DNA of 16,682 nucleotides. Origin: Myxococcales bacterium (lineage in GTDB: Bacteria > Myxococcota > Polyangia > HGW-17 > SLPX01). The number at the start of each line of letters is the position of its first letter. The stretch's first letter is position 1. The stretch lies in NCBI GenBank assembly GCA_007131745.1, contig SLPX01000308.1, positions 1 to 16,682 of the forward strand. Direction: 5' to 3'. The position numbers and the translations under genes are program-made. Below are positions 1 to 9,400 of the stretch, piece after piece. The notes below the pieces were generated by a model. It was given only the letters and a program-made list of their open reading frames with translations, was not told where the DNA came from and did not search any database.

Positions 1-126
1 AAGCCTGAGAAAGAAGAAGCCGCGGAACCCGAGGAAGAAGAAGCCGCGGAACCCGAGGAAGAAGAAGCCGCGGAGCCTGAGAAAGAAGAAGCCGCGGAGC
101 CTGAGAAAGAAGAAGCCGCGGAGCCC
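1..126 (+). repeat. 24-bp tandem repeat inside ftsY
   Basis: Five 24-bp units (1-24, 25-48, 49-72, 73-96, 97-120) and the start of a sixth encode an octapeptide of the form E-P-E-(E/K)-E-E-A-A. Units 2 and 3 are identical at DNA level, as are units 4 and 5; unit 1 differs from 4 and 5 only in its first base. That near-identity indicates recent duplication or slippage. The array touches the window edge and probably continues upstream. Confidence 0.95.
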
Positions 127-1164
127 GAAGCGGCGAAGGTCGAGGCGGAACCCCAACCAGCGGCGGCCGCCATTTCCCGGCCGTTGCCCAAGCCCGTCGC
201 TGAACCTGCAAAAGAGAAAAAGGTTGAAGTTCCCGAGTCGGAGCAGCGCAGGCTCAAAAAGGGATTGAAGAAGACCCGAGGAGGGTTTGTTTCACGTCTT
301 GGGCGATTGTTTAAGGGCAAAAGAGAACTGTCTCCGGATATGTTGGAAAAGCTCGAGGAAGTGCTTTTCACAGCGGATATCGGGGTCAAAACTTCGGAGA
401 AGCTTTTTGAATCCGTAAAGGCGGTTCTCGACAAAAAGCAAATAAAGGATCCGCATGTGGTGTGGGCTCACATCAAGGCCGAGTCCGAATCGATCCTGAA
501 CATCGAGTCTTCTCCGATGGCGGTAGACAAGCACAAGCCTTTTGTGATCTTGACGATCGGGGTAAACGGAGTCGGTAAAACCACGACTATAGGAAAGTTG
601 GCTTCCAAGTTTGTTGAAGACGGGAAGACCGTGTTGTTGGCGGCGGGAGATACTTTCCGAGCAGCTGCTGTTGAACAGCTGACCATCTGGGGTCAACGCG
701 TCGGATGTCCGGTAGTGAAAGGCAAGCAGGATGCGGATCCTTCCGCTGTCATATTTGACGGAGTCAAGAAAGCCGTCGAAGAGGGGATCGACGTGGTAAT
801 AGCGGATACAGCGGGCAGGCTTCACACAAAAGTATCTCTCATGGATGAATTGAAGAAGATTCATCGCGTGATGGGAAAGGCCGCTGACGGCGCGCCACAC
901 GAGACCCTGCTTGTTTTGGATGCCACTAACGGTCAGAATGCAATCCAACAGGCACTAATGTTCAAGGATGCTGTTGGTTTCACCGGGATTATTTTGACCA
1001 AGCTCGATGGAACTGCTAAGGGAGGCATTATTTTAGGAATATGCGATGAACTCTCCGTTCCGGTTCGTTACGTTGGAATCGGAGAGCGGGTGGAAGATCT
1101 GAGGGAGTTTTCATCCTCCCGTTTTGTGGAAGCGCTTTACTCTGAGTCCGAAGAAATATCATAA
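1..1164 (+). CDS. ftsY: Signal recognition particle receptor FtsY (5' end missing)
   Basis: FtsY is the SRP receptor GTPase that docks ribosome-nascent-chain/SRP complexes at the inner membrane. The frame is open from base 1, so the true start lies upstream; 387 residues are visible. Residues 1 to about 65 are an acidic, Glu/Ala/Pro-rich extension built on an octapeptide repeat, equivalent to the variable A domain. The N domain follows at about 90-170. The G domain carries every GTPase motif: G1 GVNGVGKTT (codons from base 559), [12 protein letters not shown]3 DTAGR, G4 [10 protein letters not shown] and the closing [12 protein letters not shown]. The stop is TAA at 1162-1164. The TTG at 184 is an internal codon, not a start. 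No clear terminator follows. The assignment is certain; only the upstream extent is unknown. Confidence 0.98.
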   Translation, partial: KPEKEEAAEPEEEEAAEPEEEEAAEPEKEEAAEPEKEEAAEPEAAKVEAEPQPAAAAISRPLPKPVAEPAKEKKVEVPESEQRRLKKGLKKTRGGFVSRLGRLFKGKRELSPDMLEKLEEVLFTADIGVKTSEKLFESVKAVLDKKQIKDPHVVWAHIKAESESILNIESSPMAVDKHKPFVILTIGVNGVGKTTTIGKLASKFVEDGKTVLLAAGDTFRAAAVEQLTIWGQRVGCPVVKGKQDADPSAVIFDGVKKAVEEGIDVVIADTAGRLHTKVSLMDELKKIHRVMGKAADGAPHETLLVLDATNGQNAIQQALMFKDAVGFTGIILTKLDGTAKGGIILGICDELSVPVRYVGIGERVEDLREFSSSRFVEALYSESEEIS

Positions 1165-1206
1165 AGAAGGTCTTTGGTTTTAATGATTTGTGGAGATAGT
1201 GCTTTG

Positions 1207-1220
1207 AAAACAGCTGTTTT
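1207..1220. repeat. Perfect 14-bp palindrome
   Basis: AAAACAGCTGTTTT is a perfect dyad 43 bp after the ftsY stop codon. It could be a dimeric regulator's operator or a very short hairpin. There is no second copy in the window and I do not recognise it as a known operator. A dyad of A- and T-runs around CAGCTG can also arise by chance in AT-rich spacer. Confidence 0.4.
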
Positions 1221-1240
1221 GTAACTAAATTGCCCCGTTT

Positions 1241-1260
1241 GCCTTCGTAAATCGTAAGGC
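1241..1260 (+). other. Short imperfect hairpin
   Basis: GCCTTCG and CG(T)AAGGC can pair as about 7 bp with one bulged base and a five-base loop. No U-tract follows, so it does not look like an intrinsic terminator. It may be an RNA processing or stability element downstream of ftsY, or chance. Confidence 0.25.
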
Positions 1261-1302
1261 TGTTGAGGAGAGAATAGAAAGATTTTATGAATGAAAAAAG
1301 AG

Positions 1303-1332
1303 TTGCCGTATAAAGAACCTTTGTGATATGGT
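1303..1332 (+). promoter_or_regulatory. Candidate sigma70-like promoter for the outer-membrane protein pair
   Basis: TTGCCG (1303-1308) is followed after 18 bp by TATGGT (1327-1332) with a TG dinucleotide one base upstream of the -10, giving an extended -10 appearance. It lies in AT-rich spacer about 100 bp before the start at 1430. The match to consensus is partial and the promoter preferences of this organism are unknown, so this is only a candidate. Confidence 0.3.
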
Positions 1333-1418
1333 TTCCCAAATTTTCGGAACTCTTGGAAAAATAATTGATCTTACTTTGTTTTTTTTGCATGGATGAAGCA
1401 TCAACCCATTGAATAGCC

Positions 1419-1423
1419 TGGAG
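1419..1423 (+). promoter_or_regulatory. Ribosome-binding site that fixes the start at ATG 1430
   Basis: TGGAG lies six bases before ATG 1430. This argues against the in-frame TTG at 1409, which would add seven residues before the signal peptide and put the Shine-Dalgarno inside the coding sequence. Confidence 0.75.
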
Positions 1424-1429
1424 ACGCAT

Positions 1430-2383
1430 ATGAGAAAACTGGCCATCGTCTTCACAATCGGAATTTTTTCCTGTTTTTATGCGGTATCAGTCGGCAATGC
1501 GCAACCGGCCGAGCCCGATGAACCGGAGACTCCCGATAGTTTCGAACCCGATGTAATTGAAACAGAGGAGCCTATGATGCCGGATGAAGGGGCGCCGGTA
1601 TTGCCGGATGACCCGACGGCTCCGACGCCCACGCTTCCCGGGGACGCACCCGCGGATCCGGAAAAGAAAGCGGAAGTGGTGTCAACGGAACTGGACAGGC
1701 AGTACTGGCAGGACATCAAGGTCGTCGCCCGAAAGCTCATTTTGAAGCAGCAGCGGCTTGAGATCAATTTGAATCCATTCGGAATGACCTTGAACGACAA
1801 CCTGATCCGCCACTGGTTTCTTGGAGCCGAGGTGAATTACTTTTTAAGCGAGGCCATGAGCGTGGGTGTGAGCGGGCAGTATTATATTCCCGACATAACC
1901 CAGCGGGCGTATCTCATGGGTTTGCAACAGCGGGTTCTTCCGACGCTTAACCAGTATCATTTCACAACTACCGCGAACTTCAATTACAACTGGATGTACG
2001 GCAAATTCGCGCTGCACAACTGGTTTATACAGCAGTTCGGCGGTTTCGTTGGAGCGGGAGTCGGTGTGACCATGACATCGGTCATTCCACGACGCGCAGG
2101 TGATTCATCCTGGAACAACTACAATTTCACAATCATGTTTCCTTCGATCGGTATAAGGATGTTCATCTTCCAGTGGTTGACCGTCAATCTCGGGGTGAGA
2201 CTGTACATCATGAGAGACGTGTTCGAGGCATCAAACAGGCCTGCGGATGATGATCCGACGCTTCCGCCCGGGTATGATCCGAAGAGCGACGGAGCTGCGC
2301 CCAGGTGGATTCCCAACTTGGTGTTCAGTCTGGGGTTGAGTTTCTTCTTGCCCCCGACATTCGAATACAGGCAGTTCAGGTAA
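1430..2383 (+). CDS. Outer-membrane beta-barrel protein with acidic Pro-rich N-terminal spacer
   Basis: A 317-residue exported protein. The first 24 or so residues form a signal peptide (MRKLAIVF, a hydrophobic core, then GNA|QP as the likely signal peptidase I site). The mature protein opens with about 50 residues rich in Pro, Glu and Asp, then a domain of alternating aromatic/polar strands such as LNPFGMTLND, GAEVNYF and GIRMFIFQWLTVNLGVRLYI. The chain ends close to FFLPPTFEYRQFR, consistent with a barrel protein's last strand. It resembles the outer-membrane beta-barrel family common in myxobacteria (TIGR04565-like, from memory). The next gene is a related protein 21 nt downstream, so the two are probably one operon and may act together. 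The acidic spacer could reach into the periplasm. No enzymatic motif is visible and the specific role is unknown. Confidence 0.8.
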   Translation: MRKLAIVFTIGIFSCFYAVSVGNAQPAEPDEPETPDSFEPDVIETEEPMMPDEGAPVLPDDPTAPTPTLPGDAPADPEKKAEVVSTELDRQYWQDIKVVARKLILKQQRLEINLNPFGMTLNDNLIRHWFLGAEVNYFLSEAMSVGVSGQYYIPDITQRAYLMGLQQRVLPTLNQYHFTTTANFNYNWMYGKFALHNWFIQQFGGFVGAGVGVTMTSVIPRRAGDSSWNNYNFTIMFPSIGIRMFIFQWLTVNLGVRLYIMRDVFEASNRPADDDPTLPPGYDPKSDGAAPRWIPNLVFSLGLSFFLPPTFEYRQFR

Positions 2384-2404
2384 GGCATACAGAGGTAAAA
2401 GATC

Positions 2405-3274
2405 ATGAAGCACAAACTTGTTGTAATTTCGGTGCTGACTTCGGTTTTGCTGCTGTCCTCTGTGGCCGCAGCTCAGAGGAAGAATCCCCTGGAAGGTCAA
2501 CCTGCGGTCAGGCGAAGGACCTTGTATCTGCCCAACCGCGTTGAGTTGGCGCCTTCGATAGGAATGACATTTCTGCAGGATTTCAAGCACGCTGTGTTGT
2601 TCGGGGTGAAAGCCCAGTATCATATTCCCTGGTGTTTCGGTTCGAAGCATTTCAAGGAATGCTTTTCCGTTGGGGCTGCGATTCATTTCAGTGCCCCGGC
2701 TCTTGCATTCGATACCGAGTTGACGAGTGAAATCAAGAGCACCCTGGGCACGGAATTCGACCGGCCGGATATCAACCCCGCTCCCACGCGGCAGTGCCTG
2801 GACGACGCGGTAAGCCATATTATGCTCATGGGCATGGCGCCGTATTTGTCGTACACCCCTTGGCTGGGAAAGATGAGTTTGTTCGGACAGGTCTTTTTCG
2901 ATTTTGATTTCTACATCATGGGCGGTCTGGGCTTTGTCATGTTCAAGGGCGGAAACATCGGACGGTACGCTGATGACTTGAACCTGGAAGTCATTGATAA
3001 CAACGGCGGGTTCAGGCTTGGGCCTGCTTTTGGATTCGGAGCGCGCTTTTACGTGATGGATTGGCTGGCCATAAATGTCGAATTCCGTGACATTTACCTG
3101 TCACAAAGATTGGGGCAAGGCCATAACGCGGCCGGATTCGACAGGGATGGTTCCTTGAATCCCGATACGGGCCGCATAACGATCGACAAAAAAGACCGCG
3201 TCTCCGAACACATGATGTATATCACGGTGGGCGTTTCCTTCTTCCTTCCTCCGACCGCACCTCGCAGCCGCTGA
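2405..3274 (+). CDS. Outer-membrane beta-barrel protein, paralogue-like partner of the preceding gene
   Basis: A 289-residue exported protein starting at ATG 2405, with AGAGG at 2391-2395 as ribosome-binding site. The signal peptide ends at about residue 23 (VAAA|QR). The mature chain has a basic stretch (AVRRRTLYLPNRVEL), then strands typical of an outer-membrane barrel: SIGMTFLQDF, LFGVKAQYHI, FGFGARFYVMDWLAINVEFRD and, at the end, MYITVGVSFFLPP. The motif with DWLAINVEFRD matches what I recall of the myxobacterial outer-membrane beta-barrel domain family that includes gliding-machinery barrels such as GltA/GltB; this is resemblance, not proof of orthology. Two closely spaced Cys (C-F-G-S-K-H-F-K-E-C) and one later Cys could form periplasmic or surface disulfides. 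Both barrel proteins share the FFLPPT ending, which suggests an ancestral duplication. Confidence 0.8.
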   Translation: MKHKLVVISVLTSVLLLSSVAAAQRKNPLEGQPAVRRRTLYLPNRVELAPSIGMTFLQDFKHAVLFGVKAQYHIPWCFGSKHFKECFSVGAAIHFSAPALAFDTELTSEIKSTLGTEFDRPDINPAPTRQCLDDAVSHIMLMGMAPYLSYTPWLGKMSLFGQVFFDFDFYIMGGLGFVMFKGGNIGRYADDLNLEVIDNNGGFRLGPAFGFGARFYVMDWLAINVEFRDIYLSQRLGQGHNAAGFDRDGSLNPDTGRITIDKKDRVSEHMMYITVGVSFFLPPTAPRSR

Positions 3275-3312
3275 CCTAAGCTGTTTCAGACAATCTGTTG
3301 AAGGGATTACAT

Positions 3313-3328
3313 GGGTTTAACCGAACCC
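3313..3328 (+). other. Inverted repeat after the outer-membrane protein pair
   Basis: GGGTT (3313-3317) and AACCC (3324-3328) can form a 5-bp stem with a six-base loop, and outer AAGGG/CCCTT (3301-3305 with 3326-3330) offers an alternative pairing. What follows is A-rich rather than T-rich, so it is at best a weak terminator. It sits in the 190-bp gap between the barrel pair and the TPR giant. Confidence 0.25.
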
Positions 3329-3382
3329 TTAAAAGTCGCGGTAAAAATTTTTTGATTGCTTTGCAAATTCGGCTATTTCGAC

Positions 3383-3411
3383 TTGCCTACATGATTCGCC
3401 TTTGGTAGCAT
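3383..3411 (+). promoter_or_regulatory. Candidate promoter for the giant TPR gene
   Basis: TTGCCT (3383-3388) and TAGCAT (3406-3411) are separated by 17 bp, each matching four of six sigma70 consensus positions, about 54 bp before the GTG at 3465. The 190-bp gap, much longer than the spacing inside the barrel pair, makes a separate promoter plausible. Candidate only. Confidence 0.3.
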
Positions 3412-3452
3412 TCCGACGGTCTTTTAATGGATTAACGACACCCTGAATTTTG

Positions 3453-3457
3453 AGAGG
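3453..3457 (+). promoter_or_regulatory. Ribosome-binding site that fixes the TPR start at GTG 3465
   Basis: AGAGG, seven bases before GTG 3465, is a good Shine-Dalgarno. The in-frame TTG at 3450 lies upstream of it and has no comparable site, so GTG 3465 is the better start. Confidence 0.7.
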
Positions 3458-3464
3458 TAGTATC

Positions 3465-6400
3465 GTGCCCAGGAGCGAAGAGGAGTATAGAGCCCTGTTC
3501 GAAAGCGATCCCATGCACCTCGATGCCTTTGCCGGCCTTCGACGCATGTATCGCCAAGGAGAGCGTCATGAAGATTTGGCATGGCTGTTTGAGACCCGTG
3601 CGGATCACATGGAACAGGACGCAAAAGCAACCGAATTGTACATTAGGGCCGCGGATATCAGAATCCAGAAACTAGGCGACGAAGAAGGAGGGATAGAAGA
3701 CCTCATAAAGGCGATGCGGTGTGATCCCTCCCAGAGAAGAACGATCAAGAAGTTGAAGGATCTTCTTAAGGCGGCGGGTCGTTGGTCCGAGTACCTCGAA
3801 GTGTTGCAAAACGAACTTGAGTCTTATTCCTCATCGCAGGGTAGAGAGAGGCGGGTGTCGGCGTTGCACTTGGAAATCGGAACCTTGCTTGAGGAAAGGT
3901 TTACCAAGGTCGACAAGGCGATGTACCATTACCAGCAGGCTGTTCGGCTGGACGGAAGAAACGTGGACGCGTTGTCCGCGGCTCGGAGGATTTACGAAAA
4001 GAACGGCGAATGGCAGATGACGGCGCGGCTTCTTAAAGCCGAAATCAGGATAACTACCGTAGCAAAAAGGCGGGTGGAGCTTTTAAATCAGTTGGGGCAG
4101 ATTCTTGCCCACAGGCTTCACGATTTGAAGGGTGCAGCCGCAAGCTTGAATGAGGTTGTGGCGGCGGACCCGGGTCATACAGGAGCGCTTGAAACTCTGG
4201 CCGAAGTGTATTCGAGTCCGGATTGGGACGGACATGGCGGACAATCACAGGCCGGGAGGATTTTCTATCAGCTTGCCCGACAGCGCCTTTCAATGAACGA
4301 GCAGGAAGAAGCGGTAGGCTTGTTGAAACGAGCTGTAACGTCAGACCCTGCAAATCGGGAGGCCTCGGCTGCATTGATTGATCTTTACGAATCGCTCGGT
4401 CAATACGAGGAACTCGACAATTTTCTCCTGCAAGGGATACAGCGGGCGGACAGCGCGGAAAAAATCGAACTGCTGATCCGCCGGGCCAGGCTTTTGGCCG
4501 GACCCATGGGAGAAAGAGAGGAGGCCAAACTTTGTTACGAGCAGGTTTTGCCCTATGAACAGCCGGGAGGGATCGCATCTGCATATCTTGCTGAATTATA
4601 CATGGAGGACGGTGAATTTGAACCACTGGCGGAGTTGAGGGAAAAAGAGATTGAAACCATAGTCGATGACGAACAACGCGTAGAAAAGATGATGGAACTG
4701 GCGGTTTTGTACAGGGACAACCTTGGTGATGACGATAAGGCCGCCGTGTACCTGCATGCGGTCCTGGAAATAGTTCCTAACCATTCGGCAGCGTTGGAAT
4801 ATTACCAGGAGCATTTCAGGAAAAAAGAAGACTGGAGAGGTTTGGCCGATCTTCTGGCCTTTGCCGCCGACGGGATTATTCATTCCCGGGGGGATGTTTC
4901 CAGTGGAATCATAAAGCTGGAGGAATTGGCGGAAATATCCGAGAGAAAACTCGGAGACCTTCAGGGCGCAATGGATGCATGGAGGCAGATATCGGAGATC
5001 CAGCCCGATCATCCGAATGCTTCCGAACAGATCATGAGGCTTCAGCGAAAAGCCCGGATGTGGCAGTCCGTACTGGCCGCGCTTGAACGGGATGTTCAGG
5101 CGGCGCAGAGCCGTAGTGAAAGAGTCCAGGCATTGCTCAGGATGGCCCAGGCCTACTGGGACAAACACATGGATCCTTTGAGGAACATAGAGATTCTGAA
5201 CGAAGTTCTTGGCTACGATCCGAACAACTCCACCGCGCTCAAGGCGTTGACCGCACTTTATCGTCGTGAAAACGATTTCGAGGGATACGCGAATGTTTTG
5301 AAGATGAGGTTGGAGATCGTATCCGACCGGAATGAGCGTGTTGCTCTGTTGAGACAGCTTGCCGAGGTGTCTTCCAAGGAGTTGCACAATCATCGCGATG
5401 CGGGTTGGGCTTGCACACAGATACTCGAGGCGGTGCCTGGAGATCCGGATGCCATAGCGCTTTTAAGCAAGGTGCTTGAAGAAATGGAGGACTGGCCGAA
5501 GTTGGTCAAGACACTTCGCTATTACGCCAAGGCTACCATGGATGATAGTGAGAAGCTTAAGATTCTGCGCAACATGGCAAAGGTGGCCACGGAAAAGATG
5601 CACGATGATTTGGTGGCGGCAGAGGCGTGGGAGAAGATAATGTACATCGAGCCGGATGATCCCGACGCTCTCTCTGCGTTGACTTCTCTATACGAAAAGC
5701 TGGGTAAATGGGCACAGCTGGCCGATGTGCTGGAACAGCGCGGAAAAATCCTGGCTGATGAAGATGAGAAGGCTTTTAGACAACACATGACCCGGCTTGC
5801 CAAGGTAGCCGATACCAGGCTGGGTGATCCGGACCGTGCGTTGGAAGCGTGGCGCGCCGTTTCGGAGATGATGCCCAACGATCGGGAGGCTCTCGGAGCG
5901 CTCACGAGGTTGTATTATGAGCAGGAGGATTGGGAAGGTGTATGCGAGGTGTTGGAGCGCCAGATACCGTTGATGGAAGATCCTGAAAAGGCGGTAGGTT
6001 TGACAACAAGGATGGCCGGTATTTTGGACGAACACCTCGGCAGGTCAAAGGAGGCGGTGGAGCTCCTTGAGGACGTGCTGGAAAAATCCTCACAACCCAA
6101 TCCGGATGTGATGGAGCAGCTTCGTAAATCGTATGTCACCATCGGCGAGCCTGCCAAAGCGGTTAAAATGGCTGAACGTCAGCTTGAGGCGGTTGAGGAG
6201 CCTGAAGAGAGATTGAAGCTTTCGCTTGAGATCGCTGCGGCTTGGAGAGATGAGGTCGGAGACGACGAGCAGGCGATTGCAGCTTATGAAGGAGTGATGG
6301 AAACTCATCCGGATTCCAGGGAGGCCCTTTCCGCCCTGGTGGTGCTCTACACGAGAACCGGCCGGTGGGACAAACTGATAGAGACAAACAAGGTTCTTTT

Positions 6401-9400
6401 TGATTTCGCGGACAATGATCGCGATCGATTGCGACTGCTCTATCAGATAGCGGAGGTTTACGAAGAGAGACTCGATAAGCCGGAGGATGCGTTTAAATGG
6501 TATCGCCGTGCATTCGAATTGTTTCCCGATGATCGAGGCACGTTGACCAGCTTGGAACGGGCCGCGGCCGAACATGGTCTGTGGGAGCCACTCATAGAGG
6601 TGTATGAAGAAATGCGGGCGCGTTCCGCTCATCCTTCCAATCATCTGGAAACAGCTGCCAAGATAGCCCGGATACGGGAAAAAGAAATGAAAGATCCCGA
6701 TACCGCGTTTGATGTTTTGCGAGGCGCTCTCGTCGTCGACTTGACCGGCGAGGAGTTTTTGCCTGAGTTGGAACGTCTGGCCGAGGATCGAGAGAGATGG
6801 GATGACCTTGTCGAGATCTACGAACGAGTGCTTCGTCACCGAAAAAACATTCAGGATCGGGTGCAGCTTCTTCATCGAACCGCTTCGATACTGGAAGACG
6901 AACTGGATGACAAAAAGGCTGCTTTGGGAAGGATTCGGCGAGCTTTCGATTTGGACCCATCCGATCTTGTAACGCAGGACCGCCTGTTGGGCCTGGCGGA
7001 AGAGGGGAAGTCATGGGATGATTTGTTGGCGGTTTATACGGTGAGGTACAACCGGGCGCCGACTTTGGACGAGAAGCTTGACCTGGTAAAGGTGAGCGCC
7101 GCCATTGTCGAGGAGAAAGCAGGTGACAAGCTGAAAGCCTTCCGGGCTTACCTGCATGGGTTTTTGATCGAACCCGAGGATGACGAGGTGCTCGGTCATC
7201 TCTGGAGGCTGGCAAAGGAGCTTGGCGAATATACCCAAGAGATGAGAGAGCGGGATCTGGCGCAAAGACAAGAGCATGAAGAGAAGATTAAGTCTGAGGC
7301 CAAGCGAAAGCTCCATCGGGAGAAAAAGAGAAAAGGGGATGTTTCTTCCGTGAGTCCTTCCGCGTTATCAGCCGGGCCTGTGTTTATGGAAGGGGAGGCC
7401 ATGCCCATAGGCGTTTCGGAGCGGCCCGATGTTACTCAGGAACTGGATCTGAACGATCTCGAATTGATGGACGATGAAATCGATGAAGAAGTCGAAAGCC
7501 TCAGGTCCATGGGACACACGGGAGAGATAAGCCTGTCGGACGTATTGGAGATAGAGGCGGTTCGAACAGGCGAAACACCAGCGATGGATGCGGATTCAGG
7601 GTTTTATCTTCTGGAAAAAATTGAGAGTTCAAAGGTCGACACAATTCCGCCGTCGGACAAGGAACCCACCGGAGAGCACATCGCTCCCGCCGGGGAGATT
7701 GCAAATATTTCGCAGTCATATAGCGCGTGGGAGGAGTTTGCGAGGGCCTATGCAATGTTGCCCGCGCCGGATCTGGAAACGCGCCGTCATTATTGTCACA
7801 AAATAGCAGAGATATGGAGAGACGGGGCCAGGAACCTGAAGAGGGCATTTGATGCCTTGCGATGGGCGCTTGAGATGGATGTGACTGATGAAGAGACGCG
7901 GATCGAAATCGAGGAGGTTGCTCGCGCTGGCGATCTCCTCCGAAGTCTCGTGGAAGTCTTGGAAGACATTTCCGAAAACACTCACGGAATGGACCTGTTT
8001 GTGCTTCTAAACAGGGAAATAGCGCGTTTTTGTGAAGAACTTGAGGACTTTGAAAAGGCGGAAAAACACTACAAGAGTATTCTGTCAATCAAGCCGGATT
8101 TCCGGATAGCGTTTGAAAGATTGCAAGAGATATACAGGAATTCCGAGCGATGGCAGGAACTTGCCGCTCTGGAAGAGCGCCGTATGGAAGATCTCGTGGA
8201 TGAACTGCCCGCGGGACCGGAGAGAGAAGCCAAGCTGAGGGAACTTGCCGTTCTCTATGGACAGAAGCTGGATCAACCATACGAGGCTATGGAAGCATGG
8301 GGCAAGGTCTTGGAGCTGCAGCCGGACGACATAGAGGCATACAAGGCATTGGCGGAGCTAGGCGAAAGAACAGCTTCATGGTCCCGTGCTGTGGAAGCTC
8401 TGGGTCACTTGGAGGCATTGCTTCCGGACGAGGAGGAAGTGCTGGAAGTTAGGCGGAGAATGGCAGCGATATACAGGGATGAATTGGAGCTTCCCGATCG
8501 CGCTATTGAGATTTACACGAGGATTCTGGATCTTTTGCCGGAGGATCCTGAGACCCTGGCCAGCTTGGATATGCTTTACGAGAGGCACGAGAGCTGGGAA
8601 GAACTGGACAGGATACTGGATATAAGGGCGCGTCTTGTCGGGCATGAACATGATTGGGAGAGCTTGACTCTTCGTCGTGCGAAAAATCTTGCTGAGAATC
8701 TTGATGACCCATCCGGAGCGGCGGATTGCTATGAAGCGCTGCGCGCTGCGCTGCCTGCAAAGATCGAATATGGACAAGAATCGATTAGGCTCTTGCGCGA
8801 AGGGGGCAGGTTTGAGGATTCAATGAGTGTTTACAGCGAACTGCTGGAACAGGCTCGAAAGAGAGAAGCTCCGTCCGGCGAGATCGCAGCTTTGCTTGTA
8901 AAACAAGCCAACATGCTGAGCCAAGCGATGGGAGATGCAAACGCGGCGCGCAGGTGTCTGGAGGAAGCTTTGGAACTCGTGCCGGATTATCCTTCCGCGC
9001 TTGGGGAACTGGCCAGGTTGCACAGGGACGAGGAGGATTGGCCGGCCTATGTGGAAGCCAGAATGAGAGAGGCCGAGGCTGCTGTGGATGAGACCGAAAA
9101 GACGGCGGCTTTTATGGAAGCGGCAACTGTATATCGGGAAAAGCTCAAGAACGCCGAGAAGGCTAAGGAGTGTTACCTGAAGGTGCTTGAAGTGGATTCC
9201 GGTTTTCTTGATGCGGTGGGCGGGCTGGCTTCTCTTGCCGAAGAGGCTGGTGATGCCGAAGAGCAGATTGAATATCTGAAGAAGCAACTCGAAATAGTTG
9301 AAGATCCTTCGAGGAAGGCGGAGATTTTGACCCGGACGGCTTCTGCCTACTTGGAAGGGTTGGGAGACTCTGAACAAGGAGAAAAGTATCTTCAAGAAGC

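Larger units (their letters stand above)
1165..1429 (+). other. Intergenic region between ftsY and the first outer-membrane protein
   Basis: This 265-bp stretch is AT-richer than its flanks and has no plausible gene. It holds a perfect 14-bp palindrome (1207-1220), a short imperfect hairpin (1241-1260) without a following T-run, a weak sigma70-like promoter candidate (1303-1332), a T-run around 1378-1386 and the ribosome-binding site of the next gene. The composition change suggests this is where transcription of the downstream genes starts. Confidence 0.6.

Noticed and set aside
292..948. 218-codon minus-strand open frame
   Set aside because: Antisense to the FtsY NG domain, which is unmistakable on the plus strand.
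1241..1260. Possible intrinsic terminator after ftsY
   Set aside because: The stem is short and bulged and is followed by no T-run.
1028..1429. 133-codon minus-strand open frame covering the ftsY/barrel gap
   Set aside because: It overlaps the end of ftsY, and its composition over the AT-rich spacer is simply Lys/Phe/Ser-rich. No ribosome-binding site or motif supports it.
2231..2818. 195-codon minus-strand open frame spanning the junction of the two barrel genes
   Set aside because: It overlaps two plus-strand genes with signal peptides and good ribosome-binding sites; its translation has no family character.
3313..3340. Possible intrinsic terminator after the barrel pair
   Set aside because: Only a 5-bp stem, followed by A-rich sequence; a T-run occurs only about 20 bases later.
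4596..5393. 265-codon minus-strand open frame
   Set aside because: Antisense to the TPR repeats with no recognisable motif; the plus-strand frame has the 216-nt period here.
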